Source: Microbaculum marinum
GTDB lineage: Bacteria; Pseudomonadota; Alphaproteobacteria; Rhizobiales; Tepidamorphaceae
Length of the DNA: 64,000 nt
Assembly: GCF_042646165.1 (NCBI RefSeq)
Contig: NZ_JBHRTC010000011.1
Direction: 5' to 3' (one strand)
Position 1 is the stretch's first letter. Each line of letters begins with the position of its first letter. Positions 25,691-34,089 of this stretch are shown here, in pieces. The notes beneath the pieces are model-generated. The model worked only from the letters and a program-made list of their open reading frames with translations. It was not told the DNA's origin and did no database searches. The translations under genes were made by a program, and so were the position numbers.

Positions 25691-25886
25691 CTGACGATCC
25701 CTGTCAGCGCCTTGCTCGAAAACCCGGATTTGGCCTGCTGCCGGTTCCCTGAAACACTTTGACTCGGTGTCCACGAAGCCGGCAGCAGGCCACGGGTATG
25801 CGCCGTTGTATAGCATGGGACCCCGGAATGGTATGCTGTGACCCGGTGGTGATATCGTAACAAAGTCCTGAGCGCAGTATTGAGCG

Positions 25887-26795
25887 CTATTCCGTGCGTG
25901 CCAGCGCCGTGCCGATCGCCTCGGTTAGGCATGCGACCATTGCAGCGACAAACGAGCTTGGAAACGTCTTGGTCTGCCGTAGGACACCGAGTTTGCGTTT
26001 CAGCGGCGCGTCCACTAGGGGGCGTATTCCAACGGAGCTCTCCTCTACCAGCGTCAACGCCAGTCTCGGCAGTGCGGTCACGCCGAGACCGGCACAAGCC
26101 ATCGCAGTAGCGGACGAGACCGATGCGGTTTCGATTGCCGGAACAAGCGCTATCCCGGCCGTTTCCAATGCCCTGTCGGTCAGTCGCCGCACGGAAGATC
26201 CCCGCGCGAGGGCGATGAACGGCGTGCCGAGAAGTTCCCGCCAGGCGACATCTGCCTTGTCGAGTAAGGCGTGTTTCCGCCCGGCGACAAGAGTGAACGG
26301 ATCATCGCCGACATCCTCGAAACAGAGGTCTGTTGCGATGGTCGGCCGCATGGTCAGGCCGACATCCGCGATACCGCTCTGGACGGCTTCCAATGCAGTG
26401 TCGTGGTGGGCGTCCAGCACAGACACCTGGAGGTCCGGATAGTCGCGGCGGAACGCGAGCAGCGCGTTCGGCAGGGTTGCGTGCGCCAGGGACGGAAGCG
26501 CCGCGATCGTAATGCGGCCGTGACGCCCCTGCGCCAGATCGCCGATCTCCGCTATGGCTGCACGGTGTTTCTCGACCGCTTCCCGCGCAACGTCCACGAT
26601 CCGGCGTCCGTGGCTTGTGAGCTTCAGCGACCGGGTCGTGCGCTCAAAAATCCTGACGCCCAGTTCGGTCTCCGTTCGGTGAATGGCTTCGCTCAGCGAC
26701 GGCTGCGAAATCAACAACCGGGACGCGGCGGCCGTGAAGGATCCGGTGTCGGCAACAGAGACTACGGCTTCGAGTTGCCGCAATGTCAATTTCAT
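25887..26795 (-). CDS. LysR-family transcriptional regulator
   Basis: A 302-residue LTTR. The N-terminal helix-turn-helix (LRQLEAVVSVADTGSFTAAASRLLISQPSLSEAIHRTE) is followed by the linker LGVRIFERTTRSLKLTSHG and a periplasmic-binding-like effector domain (ITIAALPSLAHATLPNALLAFRRDYPDLQV; GLGVTALPRLAL). It is divergently transcribed from the AtuA-type gene with 90 bp between starts, the classical LysR layout, so it most likely controls the 26886-28649 pair. A palindrome at 26825-26856 is the best operator candidate. The co-inducer is not readable. Confidence 0.92.
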   Translation of the reverse strand: MKLTLRQLEAVVSVADTGSFTAAASRLLISQPSLSEAIHRTETELGVRIFERTTRSLKLTSHGRRIVDVAREAVEKHRAAIAEIGDLAQGRHGRITIAALPSLAHATLPNALLAFRRDYPDLQVSVLDAHHDTALEAVQSGIADVGLTMRPTIATDLCFEDVGDDPFTLVAGRKHALLDKADVAWRELLGTPFIALARGSSVRRLTDRALETAGIALVPAIETASVSSATAMACAGLGVTALPRLALTLVEESSVGIRPLVDAPLKRKLGVLRQTKTFPSSFVAAMVACLTEAIGTALARTE

Positions 26796-26824
26796 AGATA
26801 CATCCTATATAAACGGCGAATTAT

Positions 26825-26856
26825 CCTATTTGACTCTATGAATATCGGTCAATAGG
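26825..26856. promoter_or_regulatory. Candidate LysR operator between divergent genes
   Basis: Inverted arms CCTATTTGAC (26825-26834) and GTCAATAGG (26848-26856) pair with a single bulged T, across a 13-base A/T-rich spacer. A shorter ATAG-N7-CTAT palindrome overlaps the LysR start codon (26794-26808). Both lie in the only shared regulatory space of the divergent LysR and AtuA-type genes. Confidence 0.55.
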
Positions 26857-26885
26857 GTTCCTCGCTGTCAGCGCGGGGATATCCA

Positions 26886-28247
26886 ATGCTTCCTGTCCAT
26901 ATCGGGTGCGGCGCGGGGTTCGCGGGGGATCGGTCGGATGTCGCTGGTCCGGTGGTGGACGAGCTTGTCGGACGCCCGGGTGAGCGGTTCTTGATCTTCG
27001 AAACCCTGGCGGAGCGCACCCTGGCCCTAGCGCTGCAAGGCGCACGAGAGCAAGGCGGCGAGGGGTACAGCCCGTCGCTGGAACGACTGGTCCGGCCCGT
27101 TCTCCGGAAATGCCTGGACTCGGGAATCCGGATCGTCGGCAATTTCGGTGCCGCCGATCCCGGCGCCGGCGCAAAGAAACTCAAGGAGATCGCCGCGTCG
27201 TTCGGCCGGCCCGATGCCAAGGTCGCCGCCGTCGAGGGCGACGACCTGACCGGCGTTCTGACCGCGCGACAGCTCGCCGAACGGGAAGTCGGCGATACGT
27301 TGTTGAGCGATTCACCGGCAATCGTCTCCGCCAATGCCTATCTCGGCGCGCGGCCCGTCGCCGAGGCACTCGATCTCGGTGCCGATATCGTCATCACCGG
27401 CCGCGTATCCGATCCGGCGCTGGTGCTCGGGCCGCTTGTTCACTGCGCGCGCTGGCGCGAGAACGATTGGGATCTGCTCGCCGCCGGCACGCTGGCAGGG
27501 CATCTTCTGGAATGCGGCGCACAGGTGACGGGCGGCTACTTCGCCGATCCCGGATACAAGGACGTGCCGGGGCTCGAGGATGTCGGTTATCCGATCGCCG
27601 AATTCCACGAGGACGGCTCGATAATCGTATCCAAGCCCGCCGGGACCGGCGGCAGGGTCGACCGGCAGACGGTCCTCGAGCAATTGCTCTACGAAATTCA
27701 CGACCCGGCCGCCTATCTTACGCCCGACGTGACCCTCGACATCCGCGCTGTCCGGATCGCCGAACTCGGCGATGACCGTGTCAGCGTGGTCGGCGCAAAG
27801 GGCCGGCCGAGACCGGAAACACTGAAGGCGACCGTGTGCTTCGAGGGAGGCGTGCTCGGCGAAGCCGAGATCTCCTACGCCGGCCCCAATGCCCGCGCCC
27901 GCGCCCGCCTGGCGGCAGATGTCGTCAGCCGGAGGATGCGGGACCGCGCCCCCGGACTGCCGGTCCGTATCGACATGATCGGCGTGCAGAGCGTTTTTTC
28001 CGGGATATCCTTCGATCCTTCTCCGCCCGGCCCGGCCGGTGACTGCGGGGACATCCGGCTCCGCTTCGCCACGGAAGCGCCTGACGCCGCCACCGCCGGA
28101 TTGCTGCTTGACGAGGTGGAGGCGCTGTATTGCGCGGGGCCGGCAGGCGGCGGCGGAGTCAGGCGGCGTCTGGCGAGGCGCTACAAGAGCGCGTCCTGTC
28201 TGATTGAGCGCGGCCTCGTTGCGCCGCGCGCGTACTTTGTTGACTGA
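26886..28247 (+). CDS. AtuA-type protein (DUF1446, acyclic terpene utilisation family)
   Basis: A 453-residue member of the AtuA/DUF1446 family: PVHIGCGAGFAGDRSDVAGPVVDEL at the N-terminus, NFGAADPGAGAKKLKEIA, ANAYLGARPVAEALDLGADIVITGRVSDPALVLGPL, GHLLECGAQVTGGYFADPGYKDVPGLEDVGYPIAEF, and a C-terminal LRFATEAPDAATAGLLLDEVEALY. AtuA is required for citronellol/geraniol catabolism in Pseudomonas, but its reaction is not established, and related proteins occur in other acid-catabolic clusters. The partner 109-aa protein 72 bp downstream carries the domain that is fused in some homologues. Transcribed away from the LysR gene. Confidence 0.87.
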   Translation: MLPVHIGCGAGFAGDRSDVAGPVVDELVGRPGERFLIFETLAERTLALALQGAREQGGEGYSPSLERLVRPVLRKCLDSGIRIVGNFGAADPGAGAKKLKEIAASFGRPDAKVAAVEGDDLTGVLTARQLAEREVGDTLLSDSPAIVSANAYLGARPVAEALDLGADIVITGRVSDPALVLGPLVHCARWRENDWDLLAAGTLAGHLLECGAQVTGGYFADPGYKDVPGLEDVGYPIAEFHEDGSIIVSKPAGTGGRVDRQTVLEQLLYEIHDPAAYLTPDVTLDIRAVRIAELGDDRVSVVGAKGRPRPETLKATVCFEGGVLGEAEISYAGPNARARARLAADVVSRRMRDRAPGLPVRIDMIGVQSVFSGISFDPSPPGPAGDCGDIRLRFATEAPDAATAGLLLDEVEALYCAGPAGGGGVRRRLARRYKSASCLIERGLVAPRAYFVD

Positions 28248-28319
28248 CACGCGAGGCGGCGTCGGATCGGCCGCGCCCGCATGGCGGGGAAAAGGCCGTT
28301 CAGGGAGGAGAGGACTGCG

Positions 28320-28649
28320 ATGAGCCGGACGAGGGTGCCGCTTCACGAACTCGCCCATTCCCGTGCCGGCGACAAGGGCAACACGCTCAACATCTCGGTC
28401 ATTCTGTACAGGGCGGAGATGTACGAGACCGTCGCACGGCAGCTGACAGCCGAACGGGTCGCGGAAGCCTTCAGCTTCCGCAAGCCCACACGGGTGACCA
28501 GGTATGACTTGCCGGAACTCGGCGCGTTCAACTTCGTTCTGGAGAATGCGCTCGAAGGCGGCGTGAACGGCAGTCTCGGGCTCGACGGCCACGGCAAGAC
28601 CCTGTCCTTCGCGATGCTGCAAATTCCGGTCGAGATCGGCGCGGGATAA
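28320..28649 (+). CDS. AtuA-like C-terminal domain protein (109 aa)
   Basis: A small protein matching the AtuA-like ferredoxin-fold C-terminal domain: VPLHELAHSRAGDKGNTLNISVILY, followed by AFSFRKPTRVTRYDLPELGAFNFVLENALEGGVNGSLGLDGHGKTLSFAMLQIPV. The ATG at 28320 follows GGAGAGGA. It probably forms a complex with the DUF1446 protein encoded immediately upstream, which lacks this domain. A perfect 17-base tandem duplication covers its stop codon (28636-28669). Confidence 0.85.
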   Translation: MSRTRVPLHELAHSRAGDKGNTLNISVILYRAEMYETVARQLTAERVAEAFSFRKPTRVTRYDLPELGAFNFVLENALEGGVNGSLGLDGHGKTLSFAMLQIPVEIGAG

Positions 28650-28841
28650 AGCTCGGCGCGGGATAAAGCACGGTCTGTCGCACCATAGGCATTGCGCCAC
28701 CGCTCAGCTGACCGGGCGTTTTGTGCATGCCGGTGACCCATTCCGATTCTTAAAAGCTTGGTTCTCCGGTTGTCCTCGAGCGGATCTGGACTTGTATGCC
28801 TTCGGCGACAGGACGGCGCGCTGCGAGAAGCAATCTCATAA

Positions 28842-28880
28842 ATATCATATTGTGGAAGTTAATATTACATATTGACAAAA
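28842..28880 (+). promoter_or_regulatory. Shared operator/promoter module A upstream of tctCBA-hyuAB
   Basis: A 39-base A/T-rich block in otherwise GC-rich DNA that aligns without gaps to 37861-37899 (28 of 39 bases identical). Both contain TCATATT near the start, AATATT or TATTTA in the middle, and end with TTGACAAA. TTGACA at 28872-28877 is a consensus -35 element; a -10 is not clear here. The upstream half is a degraded version of the palindrome seen in module B. Likely bound by the IclR regulator at 40282-41079. Confidence 0.6.
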
Positions 28881-28956
28881 TAGTGTGGTGATGGTCGTCT
28901 GTCGGCGACCGTACGCAGAAGGCGGACCTTCGATCCCTTCGACAGAGGAGAATGCA

Positions 28957-29937
28957 GTGAACCCGATACGCACCAGATTTCTCGCGATGGCCCTGGGCGT
29001 CGCCGCCGCGATGCCGCTGCTCAGCCCGGCGCAGGCTGTCGCGGAAGAATTTCCGACACGTCCAATCGAGGTGATTGTTCCCTTCCCGCCAGGCGGAACA
29101 TCAGACCTTACGGCGCGATTCCTCGCCGACCGTTGGTCCGAATTCCTGGGGCAGCCGGTTATCGTCGTGAACAAGCCCGGCGCCGCCTCGGCCGTCGGCG
29201 CGAGCTTCGTCGCCAATGCCAAGCCGGACGGCTACACGCTGTTGGTCGCTTCCGAGACCAGCCTTCTGAGCGTCCCCACGATGCAGCCGGACGCCGGCTA
29301 CGACCGCAACGACTTTACCTATCTGTTCGCCTATGGCGCCGGTGCGATCGTGTTCTCCACCCAGGCGGACGCGGCATGGAAGACGCTTCCCGAATTCATC
29401 GAGGCGGCCAAGGCCAGTCCTGGCGAGATGACCTACGCGTCATACGGCATCGGCACGATGGGCAACTTCGCCGCCGAACTGCTGTGGCGCGAGGCCGGCG
29501 TCGACGTCACCCACATCCCCTACAAGTCAAGTCCGGAAGCCAATTCGGCGATGCTTGGAGGTCACGTGGATCTTTCCGTTTCCTCGCGCGTCGGTGCATT
29601 TGCCGACAACGATGACGTCAACATCCTCGTTTCCTCGGCGGGCGATACGATGCCCTATGCACCTGATATTCCGACGATGAAGGACTTCGGCTTCGAGACG
29701 AGCCTCAGCTATCTCAACATCATCGTGGGACCGGCCGGTATTCCCGACGACGTGAAGAAGAAGTTGGTCGATGCGCACAAGCAGGCATACGAAAAGTACA
29801 AGGACGAAATCGACTCAGGCCTGCTCAATCTGGAGCAGACGCCCGTCCTCATCGAAGGCGACGAGGTCGCCGAACTGATGGCTGAGCGCGAGCAGTGGTT
29901 CAAGGATCTGGCCCCGCAGATGAGTGCCGCGAAGTGA
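28957..29937 (+). CDS. tctC: Tripartite tricarboxylate transporter receptor (TctC/Bug family)
   Basis: A 326-residue periplasmic solute-binding protein. GTG 28957 has GAGGAG six bases upstream and gives a normal signal peptide (IRTRFLAMALGVAAAMPLLSPAQAVA). The mature protein begins EEFPTRPIEVIVPFPPGGTSDLTAR, the Bug-family hallmark. Further motifs are VVNKPGAASAVGA, KPDGYTLLVAS and VTHIPYKSS, a ligand-binding Asp/Pro loop region. It delivers a carboxylate to the TctB/TctA membrane unit encoded next; its stop overlaps the tctB start (GTGA). The gene for a close paralogue lies at 41155-42138 in the same cluster. Confidence 0.92.
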   Translation: MNPIRTRFLAMALGVAAAMPLLSPAQAVAEEFPTRPIEVIVPFPPGGTSDLTARFLADRWSEFLGQPVIVVNKPGAASAVGASFVANAKPDGYTLLVASETSLLSVPTMQPDAGYDRNDFTYLFAYGAGAIVFSTQADAAWKTLPEFIEAAKASPGEMTYASYGIGTMGNFAAELLWREAGVDVTHIPYKSSPEANSAMLGGHVDLSVSSRVGAFADNDDVNILVSSAGDTMPYAPDIPTMKDFGFETSLSYLNIIVGPAGIPDDVKKKLVDAHKQAYEKYKDEIDSGLLNLEQTPVLIEGDEVAELMAEREQWFKDLAPQMSAAK

Positions 29938-30455
29938 CCGTCCCGCTCGACCCGGAACTGCCGGATTCCGAGCTCGGCTCGGAATCCGGACTGGCTCCCG
30001 ACAGGTGCAGCGGCGTGCTGGTACTCGCGGCCGGGGTCGGTCTGATGGCTTGGTCGTGCACGCTTCGCCTCGGATCGTTCGCCGTGCCGGGACCCGGGGC
30101 CTTCCCGCTGCTTCTCAGCGCGATCCTCACACTCCTGGGTACGGTCCTGTTCGCTCAACAGACCAGACTGGGCTTTTCCTGGGACGCGCTTTTTCTTTTG
30201 CTTAGGAAGAAGTCTGTATTAATCGCGGTCATACTGGGCGTCTTTCTCTTTTATACATTCACATTCTACGAACTCGGCTTTATCGTCGTGAATACAGTTG
30301 CCCTTTCGGTCATCCTTATCTTCATTCAGCGGGCGAACATCGTGACAAGCCTATTGTATGCGGTCGTCCTGTCCGTCTTGTCCGACATCGTATTCAACGA
30401 ATTACTCGGCCTGCGACTGCCGATGGGCATATTCCAGAATCTCGGGATCGGGTGA
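29934..30455 (+). CDS. tctB: Tripartite tricarboxylate transporter small membrane subunit TctB
   Basis: A 173-residue membrane protein with four hydrophobic segments (CSGVLVLAAGVGLMAW; GAFPLLLSAILTLLGTVLF; VLIAVILGVFLFYTFTFYELGFIVVNTVALSVILIFI; VTSLLYAVVLSVLSDIVF). It ends in the TctB-typical ELLGLRLPMGIFQNLGIG. GTG 29934 overlaps the tctC stop. It forms the small transmembrane subunit between the periplasmic receptor and the large TctA subunit. Confidence 0.88.
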   Translation: MTVPLDPELPDSELGSESGLAPDRCSGVLVLAAGVGLMAWSCTLRLGSFAVPGPGAFPLLLSAILTLLGTVLFAQQTRLGFSWDALFLLLRKKSVLIAVILGVFLFYTFTFYELGFIVVNTVALSVILIFIQRANIVTSLLYAVVLSVLSDIVFNELLGLRLPMGIFQNLGIG

Positions 30456-30458
30456 GCC

Positions 30459-31934
30459 ATGATCTGGGAATACATGGCGGAAGCCTTCACCCTTTCGGGG
30501 CTAATGTACTGCTTCATTGGCGTGCTGACCGGGACCTTGGTCGGCGTGCTGCCCGGGGTGGGGCCCGCCGCCGCCATGTCGCTGTTGCTGCCGATCACGT
30601 TCGGCATGGGGCCGGCCAATGCGATCATCATGCTGGCGGGCATCTATTACGGATCCCAGTACGGCGGTTCGACCACCGCCATCCTCATGCGAATTCCCGG
30701 CGAGGCGGCATCCGTCGTCACCTGCATCGACGGCTACATGATGGCTCGGAAGGGCCGGGCGGGCGCCGCACTGGGACTGGCCGCGTTCGGCTCGTTCTTC
30801 GGCGGCACGATCGGGATTGCAGGGATCGTCTTCGCGGCGCCACTGTTTTCGAAGGTGGCGCTGGCCTTTGGTCCGCCGGAGTACTTCGCGCTGATCCTGC
30901 TCGGCGTCCTGCTCGTTACCAATCTGAGTACCGATCCCTTCGTCAAGGCGGCCACGATGGCCGTGCTCGGCCTGTTCGCCGGCGCGGTGGGCATCGATCT
31001 CATCTCCGGCGAGAACCGGTTCACGATGGGGACGCTCACTCTCACCGACGGCATCTCGATCTCGGTCGCCGCGATCGGACTGTTCGGCATCGGCGAGGTG
31101 TTGTCGAACCTTCTCGACCGCACCGCCCAGCCCCATGTCGTCAAGACCAGTATCCGCAGCCTGTTCCCGAATCGCGAGGAGTGGCGGCGGTCGGCGAAGC
31201 CGATGGCGCGGGGAACGGTCCTGGGCTTCTTCATGGGCATCCTGCCCGGCGGCGGCGCGGTGATGGCCTCGCTGACCTCCTATGCCCTCGAGAAACGCCT
31301 CTCCGATCACAAGGAGGAATTCGGCCGCGGCGCCGTGGAGGGCCTCTCCGGTCCGGAGACCGCCAACAATGCGGCGACCGCCGGCGCCTTCATTCCGCTG
31401 CTGACATTCGGTCTGCCGTCCAACGTCGTCATGGCGCTGCTGTTGGGAGCCCTGCAGATCCACGGGGTCCAGCCGGGACCGGCAATGATCGAGATGCATC
31501 CCCACCTGTTCTGGTCGGTGATCGCGAGCATGTATATCGGGAACGTATTCCTGATGGTTCTCAATCTCCCGCTCATCGGCCTCTGGGTCCAGTTGCTGCG
31601 GATTTCCTACACCCTGCTGTTTCCGATCATCATCGTCGGTTGCGTTGTCGGCGCCTACACGGTCTCCCAGAACGAGTTCGACATTCTGATCATCGGAGTG
31701 CTGGGCGTGTTCGCGTACATCATGCGGCAGCTCAGCTACGACATCGCTCCGTTCATCTTCGGACTGGTGCTCAGCCCGCTGATGGAGAACGCCTTCCGCC
31801 AGTCGCTGCTGATGTCGCGCGGATCTCCGCAGATTTTCGTGGAGCGGCCGATCAGTGCCGCGTTGATTGCCCTGGCGGCGATCGTGCTGTGCTTTCCGCT
31901 GATGAAGCGAGTGGTCGGCAAGAGTTCAACCTAA
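30459..31934 (+). CDS. tctA: Tripartite tricarboxylate transporter large membrane subunit TctA
   Basis: A 491-residue polytopic membrane protein of the TctA family: MYCFIGVLTGTLVGVLPGVGPAAAMSLLLP at the N-terminus, YYGSQYGGSTTAILMRIPGEAAS (highly conserved TctA motif), LGFFMGILPGGGAVMASLTSYALE, and GPETANNAATAGAFIPLLTFGLPSN. About 10-12 membrane segments are expected. It forms the sodium- or proton-coupled channel of the carboxylate importer. It starts three bases after tctB, and hyuA follows by 75 bp in the same direction. Confidence 0.93.
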   Translation: MIWEYMAEAFTLSGLMYCFIGVLTGTLVGVLPGVGPAAAMSLLLPITFGMGPANAIIMLAGIYYGSQYGGSTTAILMRIPGEAASVVTCIDGYMMARKGRAGAALGLAAFGSFFGGTIGIAGIVFAAPLFSKVALAFGPPEYFALILLGVLLVTNLSTDPFVKAATMAVLGLFAGAVGIDLISGENRFTMGTLTLTDGISISVAAIGLFGIGEVLSNLLDRTAQPHVVKTSIRSLFPNREEWRRSAKPMARGTVLGFFMGILPGGGAVMASLTSYALEKRLSDHKEEFGRGAVEGLSGPETANNAATAGAFIPLLTFGLPSNVVMALLLGALQIHGVQPGPAMIEMHPHLFWSVIASMYIGNVFLMVLNLPLIGLWVQLLRISYTLLFPIIIVGCVVGAYTVSQNEFDILIIGVLGVFAYIMRQLSYDIAPFIFGLVLSPLMENAFRQSLLMSRGSPQIFVERPISAALIALAAIVLCFPLMKRVVGKSST

Positions 31935-32009
31935 CGCATCCCTCCTGCATCCCATGCCGGCATGTCGTCGAGCGTGCATTGAGGAGGAGTCTCTCTTGGA
32001 GGAGTACTT

Positions 32010-34073
32010 GTGAGCATTACGATCGGGATTGATATCGGCGGTACCTTCACCGACGTCGTTTCCCTGGACACCGAGGGCAATGTCGCGGCCTTTGCGAAGG
32101 TTGCGTCGACCCCCCACGATCCCGGCGCGGCGGTGGTTGCCGGCGTGGACAAGATCCTCGGCATGGTCGGCAAGGACAGGAGCGATCTCGAAAGGGTCGC
32201 GCACAGCTCCACGGTTTCGCTGAACGCGATACTCGAGCGCAAGGGCGCGAAGCTTGGAATCCTCTGCACCGAGGGATTCGAGGACATACTCGTGATCGGC
32301 AGGCAGAAGCGTACGGACATGTACGATCTGTTCCTCGATCCCGAGACGCCGCAGTTCCTGTGCCCGCGCGAACGGATGTACGGGATTCCCGAACGGCTGG
32401 ATTCCAGCGGCGATGTGGTTGTCGATCTGAACGAGGAAGCCGTTGTCGACGCCGCCCGCCGACTGGTCGATTGCGGCGTCACCTCGATCGCGATCTGTTT
32501 CCTGTTCTCCTATCTCGCTCCCGACCATGAGCGCAGGGCGCGCGACCTGATCGGCCGCCAATACCCGGATGTGAAGATCTCCATTTCCTCGGAGGTCGAT
32601 CCGCACATGCGCGAGTACGAGCGGCTGGTGATGACTGCGTTCGACGCCTACCTGAAGCCGGTCGCGGAAACCTATCTGCGCAATCTCGCCGACAACCTGA
32701 CGAGCGAGTCCAGCGCCGTGACGCTGCAGATCATGCAGAGCCGCGGCGGCATCGTCGGATGGCGTCAGGCCGCGGAAAGGCCGATTACGACGGCGTTGTC
32801 GGGCCCGGCGGCGGGCGTGATCGGGGCGGGATACTGCGGCCGGGGAGCTGGCGCCACCAATCTGATCAGCGTCGATATCGGCGGAACGAGCTGCGATATC
32901 GCGCTGATTACCGGCGGCAAGCCCCTTGTCACCGGCGAGGGAAAGCTCGACCGCTACCCTCTGCGCCAGCAGATGGTCGACGTCAGCTGCATCGGGGCAG
33001 GGGGCGGCAGTATCGCCTGGGTGGATCAGGGCGGCGCGCTCAAGGTCGGTCCGCAGAGCGCCGGCGCGTCGCCGGGACCGGCCTGCTACGGTCGCGGCGG
33101 CACCGAGCCGACGATAACCGATGCCAGCCTGGTGCTCGGGTACCTGGACGCGGAGGAGTTCGGCTGGGGCGAGGTTAAGGCGGAGCCTGAGCGCGCCCGC
33201 GAGGCGCTTGGCCGTCTCGGGGACAAGATCGGAATGGATGTGCCGACCCTCGCGCTGGGGATGCACCGGATCATCAACGCGATGATGGCGGATGCGATCA
33301 AGCTCGCTTCGGTCGACCGGGGATACGATCCCCGCAAATTCGCGCTGATGGGGCTGGGCGGTGGCGGGCCGGTCCATGCCGCTGCGCTGGCCGCTTCGCT
33401 GGGCTGCCGGAAGGCAATCATTCCCCCCCTGCCGGGCGTGCTGTGCGCGAACGGACTGCTTGCAGCCCAGATCGAGCACGAGCAGTCGAGAACCTTCCTG
33501 AGGAAGACCGAGCACATCGATCTTCAAGAGATGGAACGCGAGTTCACCGAGCTCACCGCTGTGTGCAGACAGCGCATGGCAGGAGACGGCGTGGATCCCG
33601 ATGCGGCGCGGGTGAACCGGTTCGCCTACATCAGGTATTCCAATCAGTCCTACGACCTCGAGATCGCCCTGGATGGGACGGAGCCGGTCGGGGCGACAAC
33701 CGTCGAACGAATCGTCGGCGACTTCAACATCGAGCACGAGCGGCTGTACGGGTATTCGCGCAGCAATCAGGAAACGACCATCGTCGCGTTGGGCGTGGTC
33801 CTGTCGCATCCGGTGTCCAATCCCGTGTTCGCATACTCAGGAGAGGCGCGGTCCGTGGACGAGGCTCGCAAGTCCTCGAGGATGGCGCTGTTCGATCTGA
33901 ACGAAGGGTACCGTTCCACGGACGTCTACGACCGCCAGAAACTGCCGGTTGCCGCGCGCATCGCCGGACCGGCCATCCTCGAACAGCGCGACACCACGAC
34001 GATCCTGTTTCCGGGACAGCATCTGGTCGTCGACGCGGTCGGCAATCTCATCATCGAACCCTCGGTCGGGTAA
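32010..34073 (+). CDS. Hydantoinase/oxoprolinase/acetone-carboxylase family subunit A
   Basis: A 687-residue HyuA-type protein (N-methylhydantoinase A, 5-oxoprolinase and acetone carboxylase beta-subunit family). It shows the actin-like ATPase motif IGIDIGGTFTDVVSLD at the N-terminus, HSSTVSLNAILERKGAKLGILCTEGFEDIL, the central PAAGVIGAGYCG and VDIGGTSCDIALI, GAGGGSIAWVD, and GLGGGGPVHAAALA. ATP-dependent ring opening of a cyclic amide or carboxylation of a ketone are the known reactions. GTG 32010 follows GGAGGAG. It forms a pair with the B subunit 16 bp downstream. The carbonic anhydrase in the co-regulated neighbouring unit hints at a carboxylase, which remains an inference. Confidence 0.9.
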   Translation: MSITIGIDIGGTFTDVVSLDTEGNVAAFAKVASTPHDPGAAVVAGVDKILGMVGKDRSDLERVAHSSTVSLNAILERKGAKLGILCTEGFEDILVIGRQKRTDMYDLFLDPETPQFLCPRERMYGIPERLDSSGDVVVDLNEEAVVDAARRLVDCGVTSIAICFLFSYLAPDHERRARDLIGRQYPDVKISISSEVDPHMREYERLVMTAFDAYLKPVAETYLRNLADNLTSESSAVTLQIMQSRGGIVGWRQAAERPITTALSGPAAGVIGAGYCGRGAGATNLISVDIGGTSCDIALITGGKPLVTGEGKLDRYPLRQQMVDVSCIGAGGGSIAWVDQGGALKVGPQSAGASPGPACYGRGGTEPTITDASLVLGYLDAEEFGWGEVKAEPERAREALGRLGDKIGMDVPTLALGMHRIINAMMADAIKLASVDRGYDPRKFALMGLGGGGPVHAAALAASLGCRKAIIPPLPGVLCANGLLAAQIEHEQSRTFLRKTEHIDLQEMEREFTELTAVCRQRMAGDGVDPDAARVNRFAYIRYSNQSYDLEIALDGTEPVGATTVERIVGDFNIEHERLYGYSRSNQETTIVALGVVLSHPVSNPVFAYSGEARSVDEARKSSRMALFDLNEGYRSTDVYDRQKLPVAARIAGPAILEQRDTTTILFPGQHLVVDAVGNLIIEPSVG

Positions 34074-34089
34074 GAGACAAGGCAAAGTC

